DNA of 52,317 nt, taken from Mycolicibacterium chubuense. GTDB taxonomy: Bacteria > Actinomycetota > Actinomycetes > Mycobacteriales > Mycobacteriaceae. The stretch covers positions 1-52,317 of the forward strand of contig NZ_JYNX01000030.1 of assembly GCF_001044255.1 (NCBI RefSeq), read 5' to 3'. The translations under genes were made by a program, and so were the position numbers. Positions 26,691 to 34,490 of this stretch are shown here, in pieces. The number at the start of each line of letters is the position of its first letter. Position 1 is the stretch's first letter. Under the pieces are notes generated by a model. That model was not told the origin of the DNA. It ran no database searches and saw nothing but the letters and a program-made list of their open reading frames with translations.

Positions 26691-26717
26691 GGGAAGACAG
26701 GACGGGCGTCGTGGGTT
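26691..26717 (+). promoter_or_regulatory. SigH-type promoter candidate for the nitroreductase
   Basis: GGGAAGA (26691-26697), a 16-nt spacer and GGTT (26714-26717) fit the mycobacterial SigH pattern GGAA-N16-19-GTT. Rv2466c is a known member of the thiol-oxidative-stress SigH regulon, which supports the reading. Confidence 0.55.
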
Positions 26718-26759
26718 GAGCCGTATTGACGTCTGTCACCGACTCGACAAGGAGATCCC

Positions 26760-27368
26760 ATGACCGAGAAGTCCCGCGCCGATTTCTGGTTCGACCCACT
26801 GTGCCCGTGGTGCTGGATCACCTCACGCTGGATCCTCGAAGTGGAGAAGGTCCGCGACATCGAGGTCAACTTCCACGTCATGAGCCTCGCGGTGCTCAAC
26901 GAGGGCAGGGACCTGCCCGAGGAGTACCTGGAGATGATGAAGAAGGCGTGGGGACCGGTGCGGGTCGCCATCGCCGCCGAGCAGAGCAAGGGCTCCGAGG
27001 TGCTGGCCCCGCTGTACACGGCTATGGGCACGCGCATCCACAACCAGGACAACAAGGACTTCACCCAGGTGATCGCGGAGTCGCTCGCCGAGGTCGGCCT
27101 GCCCGCCGAACTCGCCGACGCCGCCGAGTCGGACGCCTACGACGAGGCGCTGCGCAAGAGCCACCACGAGGGCATGGACGCCGTCGGCGACGACGTGGGC
27201 ACCCCGACCATCCACGTCAACGGTGTGGCGTTCTTCGGGCCCGTGCTGTCGAAGATCCCGCGGGGCGAGGAGGCCGGCAAGCTGTGGGACGCGTCGGTGA
27301 TCTTCGCGTCGTACCCGCACTTCTGGGAGTTGAAGCGCTCCCGCACCGAGCCGCCCACCTTCGACTGA
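26760..27368 (+). CDS. Mycothiol-dependent nitroreductase, DsbA-like thioredoxin fold (Rv2466c-like)
   Basis: A 202-aa protein with a thioredoxin fold and helical insertion. The active site is C15-P-W-C18 in [10 protein letters not shown], and a cis-Pro loop appears as [10 protein letters not shown]. Rv2466c uses mycothiol or mycoredoxin to reduce its dithiol and is the enzyme that activates the thienopyrimidine prodrug TP053; its natural role is in the oxidative-stress response. AAGGAG before ATG 26760 is a clear ribosome-binding site, so this transcript has a leader, unlike many neighbours. The sequence is intact and of normal length. Confidence 0.93.
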   Translation: MTEKSRADFWFDPLCPWCWITSRWILEVEKVRDIEVNFHVMSLAVLNEGRDLPEEYLEMMKKAWGPVRVAIAAEQSKGSEVLAPLYTAMGTRIHNQDNKDFTQVIAESLAEVGLPAELADAAESDAYDEALRKSHHEGMDAVGDDVGTPTIHVNGVAFFGPVLSKIPRGEEAGKLWDASVIFASYPHFWELKRSRTEPPTFD

Positions 27369-27373
27369 CACGC

Positions 27374-27429
27374 CGAGCGTGAAGCCATCGTCACGTTCGC
27401 GCCCGATGGTGAAGGTGGCTTCACACTCG
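27374..27429 (+). terminator. Hairpin after the nitroreductase gene
   Basis: CGAGCGTGAAGCCA (27374-27387) pairs with TGGCTTCACACTCG (27416-27429), 13 of 14 bases, across a 28-nt loop. It begins 5 nt past the stop and separates this gene from the permease operon. Confidence 0.6.
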
Positions 27430-27489
27430 TTTGTTTCGGGCAGGTTGCCTCCGGTTGCGCGTTGACCGCGGCGCCTCCACCGTAGATCG

Positions 27490-28881
27490 GTGACAGTCAC
27501 CGAACGCAGCACCGACGGCACCTACCGGGACCGCGTCGTCGCCGTCGAACCCGGCGGCAACGAGTACATCGCCGAAGCGGACCGCCACGGCAGGCCCAGC
27601 CAGCTGTTCTGGACGTGGACCTCGCCGAACCTCGAGTTCGCGACGATCTTCGTCGGCATGCTCGCGGTCCTCGCGTTCGGGATGACGTTCTGGCAGGCGG
27701 TCGCCGGCGTGGTGATCGGCACCGGGCTGGGCGCGATCGCGCACTACGTGCTGTCCGCCCGCGGGCCGTTGCACGGTGTGCCGCAGATGGTGTTGGCGCG
27801 CTTGGCTTTCGGGTTCAAGGGCAACGCCGTTCCGGCGGTGCTGATGTCGGTCACCGCCGGCGTCGGCTGGTTCGCCACCAACAGCGTCAGCGGAGCGTTC
27901 GCCCTGTCGACGTTGTTCGGTTTCGGGCCGCTGGCCGGCCTGGTGATCATCGTGGCCGCGCAGACGGTGCTGGCCTTCTTCGGGCACAACCTGGTTCAGG
28001 CGTTCGAGAAGTACTCCTTCCCGGTGCTGGCGGTGATCTTCATCGCGGCGTCGGTGGCGATCTTCGCCCATGCCGACCTCGGCAACGCCGCCCCCGCCGC
28101 CGGCGGCGTGGGCGGTCTCGGTGGGTTCCTGCTGACGGTCGGTACGTCGTTCGGCTACGCCGCGGGCTGGACGCCGTACGCCGCGGACTTCACCCGGTAT
28201 CTGCCGAAGACCGTGTCACCCGCGCGCACCGGATTCTTCGCCGCCGCAGGGCTGTTCACCGCGTGCGTGGTGCTCGAAGTGGTGGGCGCGGCGTCGGTGA
28301 CGACGGGCGAGGCCTCGCTCGCCGACCCGACGGGGTCGTTCACCGCCGAACTCGCCTCGCCGCTGGCCAAGGCGACCCTGCTCGCCATCGCAGTCGGCGC
28401 GATCGCGGCCAACGCCATCAACGTCTACTCCGGGGCGATGGCGTTCGTGACCATCGGCATCAAGCTGCCCGCGCACGTCGCCCGCGCGCTGGTGACGGTG
28501 TTCTTCGGCATCGCCGGCTTCCTCGTCGCATGGTGGGCGCTGCCCGACGCCGCCCATAGTTACGAAGCATTCCTGCTGATCATCGCCTACTGGGTGGGGC
28601 CGTGGCTCGGGGTGATGTTCGCCGATCAGTACCTGCGCCGCGGGCGACCCGTCGCGCATCTGCTCTACGACCGCTCGTACACCAACTGGGGCGGGCTGGC
28701 CGCGTTCGGGATCGGCCTGGTGGTGTCTGTGCTGCTGTTCGCCAATCAGGAGAAGTTCGTCGGCTTCGTCGCGGCCGCGGTGCCCGCGCTCGGCGACATC
28801 ACGTTCTTCGTCGGGTTCGTGCTGGCCGGGGCCGCATACTGGGTGCTGTGCCGCCCCGCGATCGTCACGCAGAGTCGATGA
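27490..28881 (+). CDS. NCS1-family nucleobase permease (cytosine/purine type)
   Basis: A 463-aa protein with about 12 membrane helices. It belongs to the nucleobase-cation symport-1 family of CodB, importing cytosine, purines, allantoin or similar bases with H+ or Na+. Visible features include the cytosolic N-terminus ending SQLFWTWTSPNLEFATIFVGML, the GPLHGVPQMVLARLAFGFKGN loop and GWTPYAADFTRYLP. GTG 27490 is 6 nt after CACCGT, a possible -10 hexamer. The stop overlaps a cytosine deaminase gene (ATGA), which points to cytosine or a methylated derivative as cargo. This three-gene operon is not present between Rv2466c and Rv2465c in M. tuberculosis as I recall it, so it looks like an insertion. 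Confidence 0.85.
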   Translation: MTVTERSTDGTYRDRVVAVEPGGNEYIAEADRHGRPSQLFWTWTSPNLEFATIFVGMLAVLAFGMTFWQAVAGVVIGTGLGAIAHYVLSARGPLHGVPQMVLARLAFGFKGNAVPAVLMSVTAGVGWFATNSVSGAFALSTLFGFGPLAGLVIIVAAQTVLAFFGHNLVQAFEKYSFPVLAVIFIAASVAIFAHADLGNAAPAAGGVGGLGGFLLTVGTSFGYAAGWTPYAADFTRYLPKTVSPARTGFFAAAGLFTACVVLEVVGAASVTTGEASLADPTGSFTAELASPLAKATLLAIAVGAIAANAINVYSGAMAFVTIGIKLPAHVARALVTVFFGIAGFLVAWWALPDAAHSYEAFLLIIAYWVGPWLGVMFADQYLRRGRPVAHLLYDRSYTNWGGLAAFGIGLVVSVLLFANQEKFVGFVAAAVPALGDITFFVGFVLAGAAYWVLCRPAIVTQSR

Positions 28882-29321
28882 CCTCACCGCAGTCCATGCT
28901 CGACGTCGCCGTCGACGAAGCCCGAAAAGGGTTGGCCGAAGGCGGTATTCCGATCGGAGCGGCGCTGTTCTCCGCCGACGGCACACTGTTGGGCAGCGGG
29001 CACAACCAACGGGTGCAGCGCGACGACCCGTCGATCCACGCCGAGACCGACGCGTTCCGCAACGCGGGCCGTCAGCGGGGCTACCGGTCGACGGTCATGG
29101 TGACCACGCTGTCGCCGTGCTGGTACTGCAGTGGCCTGGTGCGCCAGTTCAACATCGGGGCGGTGGTGATCGGGGAGAGCACGACGTTCACCGGCGGGCA
29201 CGAGTGGCTGGCCGAGCACGGCGTCGAGGTCACCGTCCTCGACGACGAGCGCTGCGTGGCGATGATGACCGACTTCATCGCCGCGCATCCGGACCTGTGG
29301 GCGGAGGACATCGGCGAATGA
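28878..29321 (+). CDS. Yeast-type cytosine deaminase
   Basis: The 147-aa zinc enzyme is of the small cytidine-deaminase-like fold, not the large amidohydrolase CodA. Zinc ligands and the proton shuttle are H54-A-E56 and P80-C81..C84 (SPCWYC). It closely resembles yeast Fcy1: TTLSPCxxC, the VGES..F loop, VxVLDDERC and the terminal WAEDIGE. Fcy1 converts cytosine to uracil and also accepts 5-methylcytosine and 5-fluorocytosine; this is known for the yeast enzyme and inferred here. ATG 28878 overlaps the permease stop and its own stop overlaps the oxygenase start, so all three genes are coupled. Guanine deaminase is a less likely alternative. Confidence 0.85.
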   Translation: MTSPQSMLDVAVDEARKGLAEGGIPIGAALFSADGTLLGSGHNQRVQRDDPSIHAETDAFRNAGRQRGYRSTVMVTTLSPCWYCSGLVRQFNIGAVVIGESTTFTGGHEWLAEHGVEVTVLDDERCVAMMTDFIAAHPDLWAEDIGE

Positions 29322-30277
29322 GTGTGATTGCCAGCATCGATCTTTCGCGGTGGCGCCAGGGCGGGGCGGCCGCCGACGCCGTCGCGGCCAATGTGGACGC
29401 CGGGCTGCAGCGCGCCGGTTTCATCCTGGTGACCGGGCACGGCGTGGACCCCGCGCTCGCGCGCGATGTGCGGGCCGCCGCCCGGGAGTTCTTCGCGCTG
29501 CCCGGGTCGGTCAAGGACCGCTACGCGGTGCCGGTCGGCGGTCACGGGTGGATCGGGCCCGGTGCCGAGGCCAACGGGTACGCCGAGGGGACCGAGACCC
29601 CGCCGGATCTGAAGGAGAGCTTCAGCCTGGGCGCCGAAACCGCCACGGGTGACCCCGATGTCGACCGGATCTGGTTCGCGCCGAACGTGTGGCCGGCGGA
29701 GGTGCCCGCGCTGCAGCGGCTGGTCGACCGGTACACCGCGCAGATGCGACGCGTTGCCGACGAGCTGCTGGCTCTGTTCGCCCACGCGCTGCACCTGCCG
29801 GCGAATCCGTTCGCGGCGCTGGCGAGCCGCCCGACGTGGACGATGAACATCAACCACTATCCGCCCGTCAGCGTCGTCGGCGTCCCCGAGCCCGGGCAGT
29901 TCCGGATCGGTCCGCACACCGACTTCGGCACGGTGACGATCCTGGACCGCGAACCCGGCGCCGGCGGCCTGCAGGTGTACTCCGACGCCGCGGGCTGGGA
30001 GGACGCCCCGTACGACCCGGAGGCGCTGACGGTCAACATCGGCGACCTGCTGGAGTACTGGAGCGGACGGCGCTGGCCGTCGGGCCGGCATCGGGTGCTC
30101 CCGCCGCAGCCGCACGCCCCCGAAGAGGACCTCGTCTCGCTCATCTACTTCTACGAGGCCAACCACGACGCCGTGGTGACGCCGCTGCAGCCGCCGGTGG
30201 GGAAGGTGGCCGGGCTGGCGCCGGTCACGTCGTCGGAGTTCATCAAGGAACGGCTGGACGCGATCACCGTGGCCTGA
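29318..30277 (+). CDS. Isopenicillin-N-synthase-like 2OG/Fe(II)-type oxygenase
   Basis: A 319-aa double-stranded beta-helix oxygenase. The N-terminal DIOX_N-type domain contains GFILVTGHGVD. The core has the iron triad H200-x-D202 (GPHTDFGT) and H258 (SGRHRV). The arginine of the usual RxS motif, which anchors 2-oxoglutarate, is not evident: the aligned segment reads L272-V-S, in EEDLVSLIYFYEANHD. The cosubstrate is therefore uncertain. Fungal thymine 7-hydroxylase belongs to this superfamily, and the coupling to a base permease and cytosine deaminase suggests a pyrimidine substrate such as thymine made from 5-methylcytosine. That is a hypothesis. ATG 29318 overlaps the deaminase stop after GGAGGA. 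Confidence 0.82.
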   Translation: MSVIASIDLSRWRQGGAAADAVAANVDAGLQRAGFILVTGHGVDPALARDVRAAAREFFALPGSVKDRYAVPVGGHGWIGPGAEANGYAEGTETPPDLKESFSLGAETATGDPDVDRIWFAPNVWPAEVPALQRLVDRYTAQMRRVADELLALFAHALHLPANPFAALASRPTWTMNINHYPPVSVVGVPEPGQFRIGPHTDFGTVTILDREPGAGGLQVYSDAAGWEDAPYDPEALTVNIGDLLEYWSGRRWPSGRHRVLPPQPHAPEEDLVSLIYFYEANHDAVVTPLQPPVGKVAGLAPVTSSEFIKERLDAITVA

Positions 30278-30279
30278 GC

Positions 30280-30285
30280 TACCGT
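30280..30285 (+). promoter_or_regulatory. -10 hexamer TACCGT for rpiB
   Basis: TACCGT ends 7 nt before ATG 30293, so rpiB has its own leaderless promoter and need not depend on the upstream accessory operon. Confidence 0.55.
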
Positions 30286-30292
30286 ATCGGCC

Positions 30293-30766
30293 ATGCGCGT
30301 CTACCTCGGGGCCGACCACGCCGGATACGAGCTCAAGCAGGCCGTCATCGAGCATCTGACGGCGGCCGGGCACGAGCCCGTCGACTGCGGGGCGTTCGGC
30401 TATGACGCCGAGGACGACTACCCGGCGTTCTGCATAGCGGCGGCCGAGCGCACCGTCGCCGACCCGGGCAGCCTGGGCATCGTGCTGGGCGGATCCGGCA
30501 ACGGCGAGCAGATCGCCGCCAACAAGGTGCCCGGGGCCCGGTGCGCACTCGCGTGGAGCACCGAGACCGCCGCGCTGGCCCGCGAACACAACGACGCCCA
30601 GCTGATCGGCATCGGCGGACGGATGCACACCACCGAAGAGGCGCTCGCGATCGTCGACGCGTTCCTGTCCACGGCGTGGTCGCAGGCCCCACGCCACCAA
30701 CGGCGCATCGACATCCTGTCCGAGTTCGAGAAGACGCACATCGCCCCAGCGGTGCCCGGCGCCTAG
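30293..30766 (+). CDS. rpiB: Ribose-5-phosphate isomerase B
   Basis: A 157-aa RpiB/LacAB-family enzyme that interconverts ribose-5-phosphate and ribulose-5-phosphate in the non-oxidative pentose phosphate pathway. Active-site residues D8-H9 (GADHAGYELK) and E72 in GGSGNGEQIAANK are in place; the mycobacterial form uses Glu as catalytic base rather than the Cys of E. coli RpiB. R-rich C-terminus (RHQRRIDILSEFE) is typical of mycobacterial RpiB. The nei2 start is 2 nt past its stop, so the two form an operon, as Rv2465c-Rv2464c do. Confidence 0.95.
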   Translation: MRVYLGADHAGYELKQAVIEHLTAAGHEPVDCGAFGYDAEDDYPAFCIAAAERTVADPGSLGIVLGGSGNGEQIAANKVPGARCALAWSTETAALAREHNDAQLIGIGGRMHTTEEALAIVDAFLSTAWSQAPRHQRRIDILSEFEKTHIAPAVPGA

Positions 30767-30768
30767 GG

Positions 30769-31569
30769 ATGCCCGAAGGTCACACGATCCATCGACTGGC
30801 GCGGCAACATCAGCGGATGTTCCGCGGCCAGCGGGTGGCCGTGAGTAGTCCGCAAGGCCGGTTCGTCGACGGTGCCGACGCCGTCAACGGGCGCGGCTTC
30901 GAGAAGGCCAGCGCCTACGGAAAGCACCTGTTCCATCACTATGGCGGTGGCCGCATCGTCCATGTGCATCTCGGCCTCTACGGCAAGTTCACCGACTTCA
31001 CCGTCGACGCGGGCGTCCCCGAACCGGTCGGGCAGGTTCGCATGCGCATCATCGGCACCGAACGCGGCACCGATCTGCGCGGCCCGACCGCGTGCGAGAT
31101 CGTCACTGAGGCGGAGGTGTCGGAGATCTTGGCCCGGCTGGGCCCCGATCCGTTGCGCAAGGACGCCGACCCGGATGCGGCGTGGACCCGGATCACCAAG
31201 TCGCGCCGCGTGATCGGCGCGCTGCTGATGGACCAGAGCGTGATCGCCGGGGTCGGCAACGTGTACCGCAACGAGCTGCTCTACCGGCACCGCATCGACC
31301 CGCACCGGCCCGGAACGCAGATGGCCCACGGCGAGTTCGGTGACGCGTGGACCGACCTGGTCGAGCTGATGAACGTCGGGGTGCGCAAGGGCCGCATCAT
31401 CACCATCCGGCCCGAGGACGACCACGGCATGCCGTCCTACGGACGGCGGCGCCCGCGCACCTACGTCTACCGTCGCGCCGGCGATCCGTGCCGGATCTGC
31501 GACACCCCCATCCGGACCGAGGTGCTCGAGGGACGCAATCTGTTCTGGTGTCCCACCTGCCAGAGCTGA
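30769..31569 (+). CDS. nei2: Endonuclease VIII-type DNA glycosylase Nei2 (Fpg/Nei family)
   Basis: A 266-aa base-excision repair enzyme. It starts MPEGHTIHRLA, with P2 the Schiff-base nucleophile and E3 the general acid. The helix-two-turn-helix region has GVGNVYRNELLYRHRIDP, and the C-terminal zinc finger is CRICDTPI...CPTC. Fpg/Nei enzymes remove oxidised bases (Nei mainly pyrimidines) and nick the abasic site. The ATG 2 nt after rpiB is chosen because the family needs Pro at position 2; longer upstream readings are spurious. It corresponds to Rv2464c. Confidence 0.93.
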   Translation: MPEGHTIHRLARQHQRMFRGQRVAVSSPQGRFVDGADAVNGRGFEKASAYGKHLFHHYGGGRIVHVHLGLYGKFTDFTVDAGVPEPVGQVRMRIIGTERGTDLRGPTACEIVTEAEVSEILARLGPDPLRKDADPDAAWTRITKSRRVIGALLMDQSVIAGVGNVYRNELLYRHRIDPHRPGTQMAHGEFGDAWTDLVELMNVGVRKGRIITIRPEDDHGMPSYGRRRPRTYVYRRAGDPCRICDTPIRTEVLEGRNLFWCPTCQS

Positions 31570-31611
31570 GTCCAGCGGGCGATTCGGCACCGCAGCCGGG
31601 AGAATCGCCGG

Positions 31612-33300
31612 GTGGAACTGATCCTGGTCGTCGTCGGAGCGATCGTCGTCACCGCGGTGGCGCATCGGCGTGGACTCGAGCCCGCGCTGATCATCGTGGT
31701 CGTCGGTATCGCGGTGTCCTTCCTGCCGGGCTTCGAGGCGCCTGAGCTCGACTCGCACATCCTGCTGTCGGTGGTGCTGCCGCCGCTGCTGTACTCCGCA
31801 GCGCTGGACTTCTCGTTCCCGACGTTCCTGCGCAACATCAAACCGATCCTCGGCCTCGGCGTCGGTCTGGTCGTCGTCACCGCGTTCACGGTCGCGCTGG
31901 TGTCCTCGTGGCTGGTCGTGGTGCCGTTGACCTTCGGCACCGCGCTGGTGCTGGGCGCGATCGTGGCGCCGCCGGACGCGGTGACCGCCGTCGCGGTCGG
32001 GCGCAAGCTGGGCCTGCCCAAGAGGGTGATGTCGATCCTGACCGGGGAGAGCCTGATCAACGACGCGGCCGCGCTGGCGTTGTTCTCGGTGGCGGTCGCA
32101 CAGGTCGCGGGCAGCCACACCTTCATCGAGAACCCGGTGCTGCTGTTCGGGTACAGCGCCGTGCTGGGCCCTCTGATCGGTGCCGCGCTCGGGTACGTGA
32201 CGCTGTGGATCCGGCGCCGGCTGGCCAATCCGGCGCTGGAGACCGTGCAGGGCCTGATGGTGCCGTTCGCGGCGTTCATCGTCGCCGAGGAGGTGCACGC
32301 CTCGGGAGTGCTGGCCGTCGTGGTCGCCGGCTTCGTCGTCGGCAGCGGCACGGTCGACGCGGGATATCAGACCCGCCTGCAGGAACGGTACGTGTGGAAC
32401 TCGGTCGACGTGCTGCTCGAGGCGTTCGTGTTCGCCTACATCGGTCTGCATCTGCGTTTCGTCCTCGAGGATCTGCGCGAGGCCCACGAATCGTTGGTCG
32501 AGGTGGCTGTGGCATCCGTCGTCGTCCTGGTGATCGTGCTCGTCATCCGGCCGCTGTCGGTGTTCGCGATGTTCGGCAGGGGAGTGCTGTCCCGTCAGGT
32601 CGAAAAACGGCTCAGCGTACCGATTCCCGATCAGGGCGGTCGCGGCGCTCTGGGCACGCGACGCCGCGCCGCCGTTCCGCCGCGGTGGCGTTCCCGCATC
32701 GACACCCGCGCGTTGAGTTGGCAGGAGAACGTCGTGGTGTCGTGGACCGGCATGCGCGGCGTGGTGACTCTGGCTGCGGCGGCGGCGATCCCGGCGACGA
32801 CCTCGGTGGGGGAGCCGTTCCCCGAGCGGGCGACGATCCAGGCGATCGCGTTCGTGGTGAGTGTGGGAACGCTTCTGCTGCAGGGGGCCTCGCTGCCGCT
32901 GCTGATCCGCCGGCTCGATCTGTCGTCGGACGACGAGCAGGCCTACACCGTCGCCGAGACCGAGAAGGCCGAGAGGCTGGTGCACGCCGCCGCCGAGGAG
33001 GTGCTCGCCGCATTCCGCGCGAATCCACCTGCGGGACTGGACCCGCGGGTGCTCGCGGAGATCCGCGGCATCGTCGCGCGGCACTCCCAGGACGCCGACG
33101 AGATGCCCGACCCGGACACGCACACGCCCCGCGCCGAGGTGTTCGCCCAGCTGTACCGCGACGTGCTCTCGGCCCAGCGGGCCGCACTCATCGCCGAGCG
33201 TGACGACGGAACGATCGACGACGAGGCGGTGCGGGCCATGCTGGAGCGCCTCGATCTGCAGGAGGCCGGTGTGTCCGCCCGACTGGAGAGCCGGTTCTAG
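31612..33300 (+). CDS. CPA1-family Na+(or K+)/H+ antiporter
   Basis: A 562-aa protein with 12-13 membrane helices in the first ~400 residues and a cytoplasmic tail of ~130 residues. Typical cation/proton antiporter-1 motifs are VLPPLLYSAALDFS, GAIVAPPDAVTAVAVGRKLG and LTGESLINDAAALALF, the last holding the Asp expected to bind the cation. It would export Na+ or K+ in exchange for H+ for pH and salt control. The GTG start lies 6 nt after GAGAAT, a possible leaderless promoter. Its stop interlocks with that of the convergent DUF1542-like gene in CTAG at 33297-33300. It replaces lipP, which follows nei2 in M. tuberculosis. Confidence 0.88.
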   Translation: MELILVVVGAIVVTAVAHRRGLEPALIIVVVGIAVSFLPGFEAPELDSHILLSVVLPPLLYSAALDFSFPTFLRNIKPILGLGVGLVVVTAFTVALVSSWLVVVPLTFGTALVLGAIVAPPDAVTAVAVGRKLGLPKRVMSILTGESLINDAAALALFSVAVAQVAGSHTFIENPVLLFGYSAVLGPLIGAALGYVTLWIRRRLANPALETVQGLMVPFAAFIVAEEVHASGVLAVVVAGFVVGSGTVDAGYQTRLQERYVWNSVDVLLEAFVFAYIGLHLRFVLEDLREAHESLVEVAVASVVVLVIVLVIRPLSVFAMFGRGVLSRQVEKRLSVPIPDQGGRGALGTRRRAAVPPRWRSRIDTRALSWQENVVVSWTGMRGVVTLAAAAAIPATTSVGEPFPERATIQAIAFVVSVGTLLLQGASLPLLIRRLDLSSDDEQAYTVAETEKAERLVHAAAEEVLAAFRANPPAGLDPRVLAEIRGIVARHSQDADEMPDPDTHTPRAEVFAQLYRDVLSAQRAALIAERDDGTIDDEAVRAMLERLDLQEAGVSARLESRF

Positions 33301-34103
33301 AACCCGCCGAAATCTCCGCCGCCGAAGTCGCCACCGCCGAAGTCGCCGCCGTTGTCCCAGCCACCGCCGTCCCAGCCGCCACCGGCGTCCCCGCCGCCGT
33401 CATAGCCGCCGCCGTCGAGCTGCCCCTGCTCGAATCCCTCGGAGAAACCGTCTCCGTAGCCGTTCTCGAAAGCCTGTGCGTCGTAACCGACTCCGGACAT
33501 CCCCGAGAACATCGCGCTGAACAGCAGGGCTGAGCCGACGCCCCAGGCGCCCGCCACCAGTGCCGGTTTCCACCAGGGTTCGGAATACCATCCCGCCGGC
33601 ACGGGTCGCCCGGCGACGCGCCCGCCCGGGTAGTAGTTGGGGGTGCGTGGCGAGGGCGTCGGGGACGCCTCGATCTGCCGACCTTCGAACTCGACCCTGC
33701 GGTCCTCGGTCACCGCCCCCGCCGTGCGCTGCCCGGCCAGCGACTCCAGCTCCGGCCCCGGATCCATGCCCAGCGCCGTGCGGGCCGCGCGGACGTAGTA
33801 GAGCCCCTCGATGGCACTCTCCTTGGCGAGCGCGGCCTGACGCACGGTCGTCGCCTGCTCGATCTGCGACGACGCCGCGGTGTAGCGCTCCGAGGCGTCG
33901 GCGAGCGCCTGCTTGGACGCGTCGTCGGTTCCGCTCAACGCGAACACCTGACCGCCGAGCCGTTCGATGAGCCGGCGCGCGTCGGCCTTCGCGTCGGCCA
34001 GCGACGCGGCGTTGCGCTGACCGGAGGCCTTCGACGACGCATACACGGCGATACCGATGGCCGCGACGACGATCACGATGAGGACGAGAAGTACGCCTTC
34101 CAT
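33297..34103 (-). CDS. Membrane-anchored DUF1542-like protein with Gly/Asp/Phe-rich tail
   Basis: The 268-aa protein has an N-terminal membrane anchor (VLLVLIVIVVAAIGIAVYAS), then a helical segment of Ala/Asp/Gln-rich sequence (about 30-110) similar to actinobacterial DUF1542-annotated proteins. A Pro-rich linker, a second short hydrophobic stretch (PALVAGAWGVGSALLFSAMF) and a C-terminal low-complexity region follow. That region repeats GGGDF and GGGWD blocks to the last residue (GGDFGGF). The sequence resembles prion-like or phase-separating tails. ATG 34103 is 7 nt after TACGCT (34111-34116, minus strand). Function unknown; the topology suggests a membrane-attached scaffold. Confidence 0.75.
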   Translation of the reverse strand: MEGVLLVLIVIVVAAIGIAVYASSKASGQRNAASLADAKADARRLIERLGGQVFALSGTDDASKQALADASERYTAASSQIEQATTVRQAALAKESAIEGLYYVRAARTALGMDPGPELESLAGQRTAGAVTEDRRVEFEGRQIEASPTPSPRTPNYYPGGRVAGRPVPAGWYSEPWWKPALVAGAWGVGSALLFSAMFSGMSGVGYDAQAFENGYGDGFSEGFEQGQLDGGGYDGGGDAGGGWDGGGWDNGGDFGGGDFGGGDFGGF

Positions 34104-34110
34104 GGCTCAC

Positions 34111-34116
34111 AGCGTA
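34111..34116 (-). promoter_or_regulatory. -10 hexamer TACGCT (minus strand)
   Basis: TACGCT ends 7 nt before ATG 34103, a leaderless start for the DUF1542-like gene. Confidence 0.5.
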
Positions 34117-34382
34117 CCGACAGCAACCGGCTGCTCCCGGATACGTTTGCGGGAGTCGGTGGTCGCGGGGCCTGTTCCCGGCGTTCGGTCGCACGGTCAT
34201 GGTCTGGCCCCGCTCACCCATCGCCGTCGTGACATCAGCAAGCGGCGCGGCAAAGACGCCCTGATCGTGCGAAATGCACCGGGATCTCGGCGAGTTCGTC
34301 GATGAGCACGGTGTCCAACTCCTGGGCGCCATGGAAACCTCTGCTGTGCAAGCGTTGTGCAGCGGCAAAGGCTCCTCGACGG
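34117..34382 (-). pseudogene. Intergenic stretch with broken coding-like segments
   Basis: No intact gene is visible. On the minus strand, 34267-34357 reads as coding-like sequence (QRLHSRGFHGAQELDTVLID, then ELAEIPVHFARSG) before a stop, and a different frame then gives DQGVFAAPLADVTTAMGERG. Both use G/C-ending codons like real genes here. This could be a gene decayed by frameshift, but I do not recognise the protein and chance open frames are common at this GC content. Confidence 0.25.
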
Positions 34383-34490
34383 TCAGCGCCGGGGGGTGTG
34401 CATGGGGTCGGTCGGTACGGCGATGTCGCCGCACCGGATGAAGGTGGGGGCGTTGCCGACGACGGTGAGGTGAGCGTCCACCGTCGTCAC
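34383..34490 (-). CDS. Possible 35-aa small protein coupled to the Crp-type regulator
   Basis: The GTG at 34490 overlaps the regulator's stop codon as GTGA, the same coupling used by real operon pairs elsewhere in the window. The peptide (VTTVDAHLTVVGNAPTFIRC, then GDIAVPTDPMHTPRR) has strongly G/C-ending codons. It could be a genuine small protein, or the intact start of a gene whose remainder has decayed downstream. It is not a family I recognise. Confidence 0.4.
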   Translation of the reverse strand: MTTVDAHLTVVGNAPTFIRCGDIAVPTDPMHTPRR

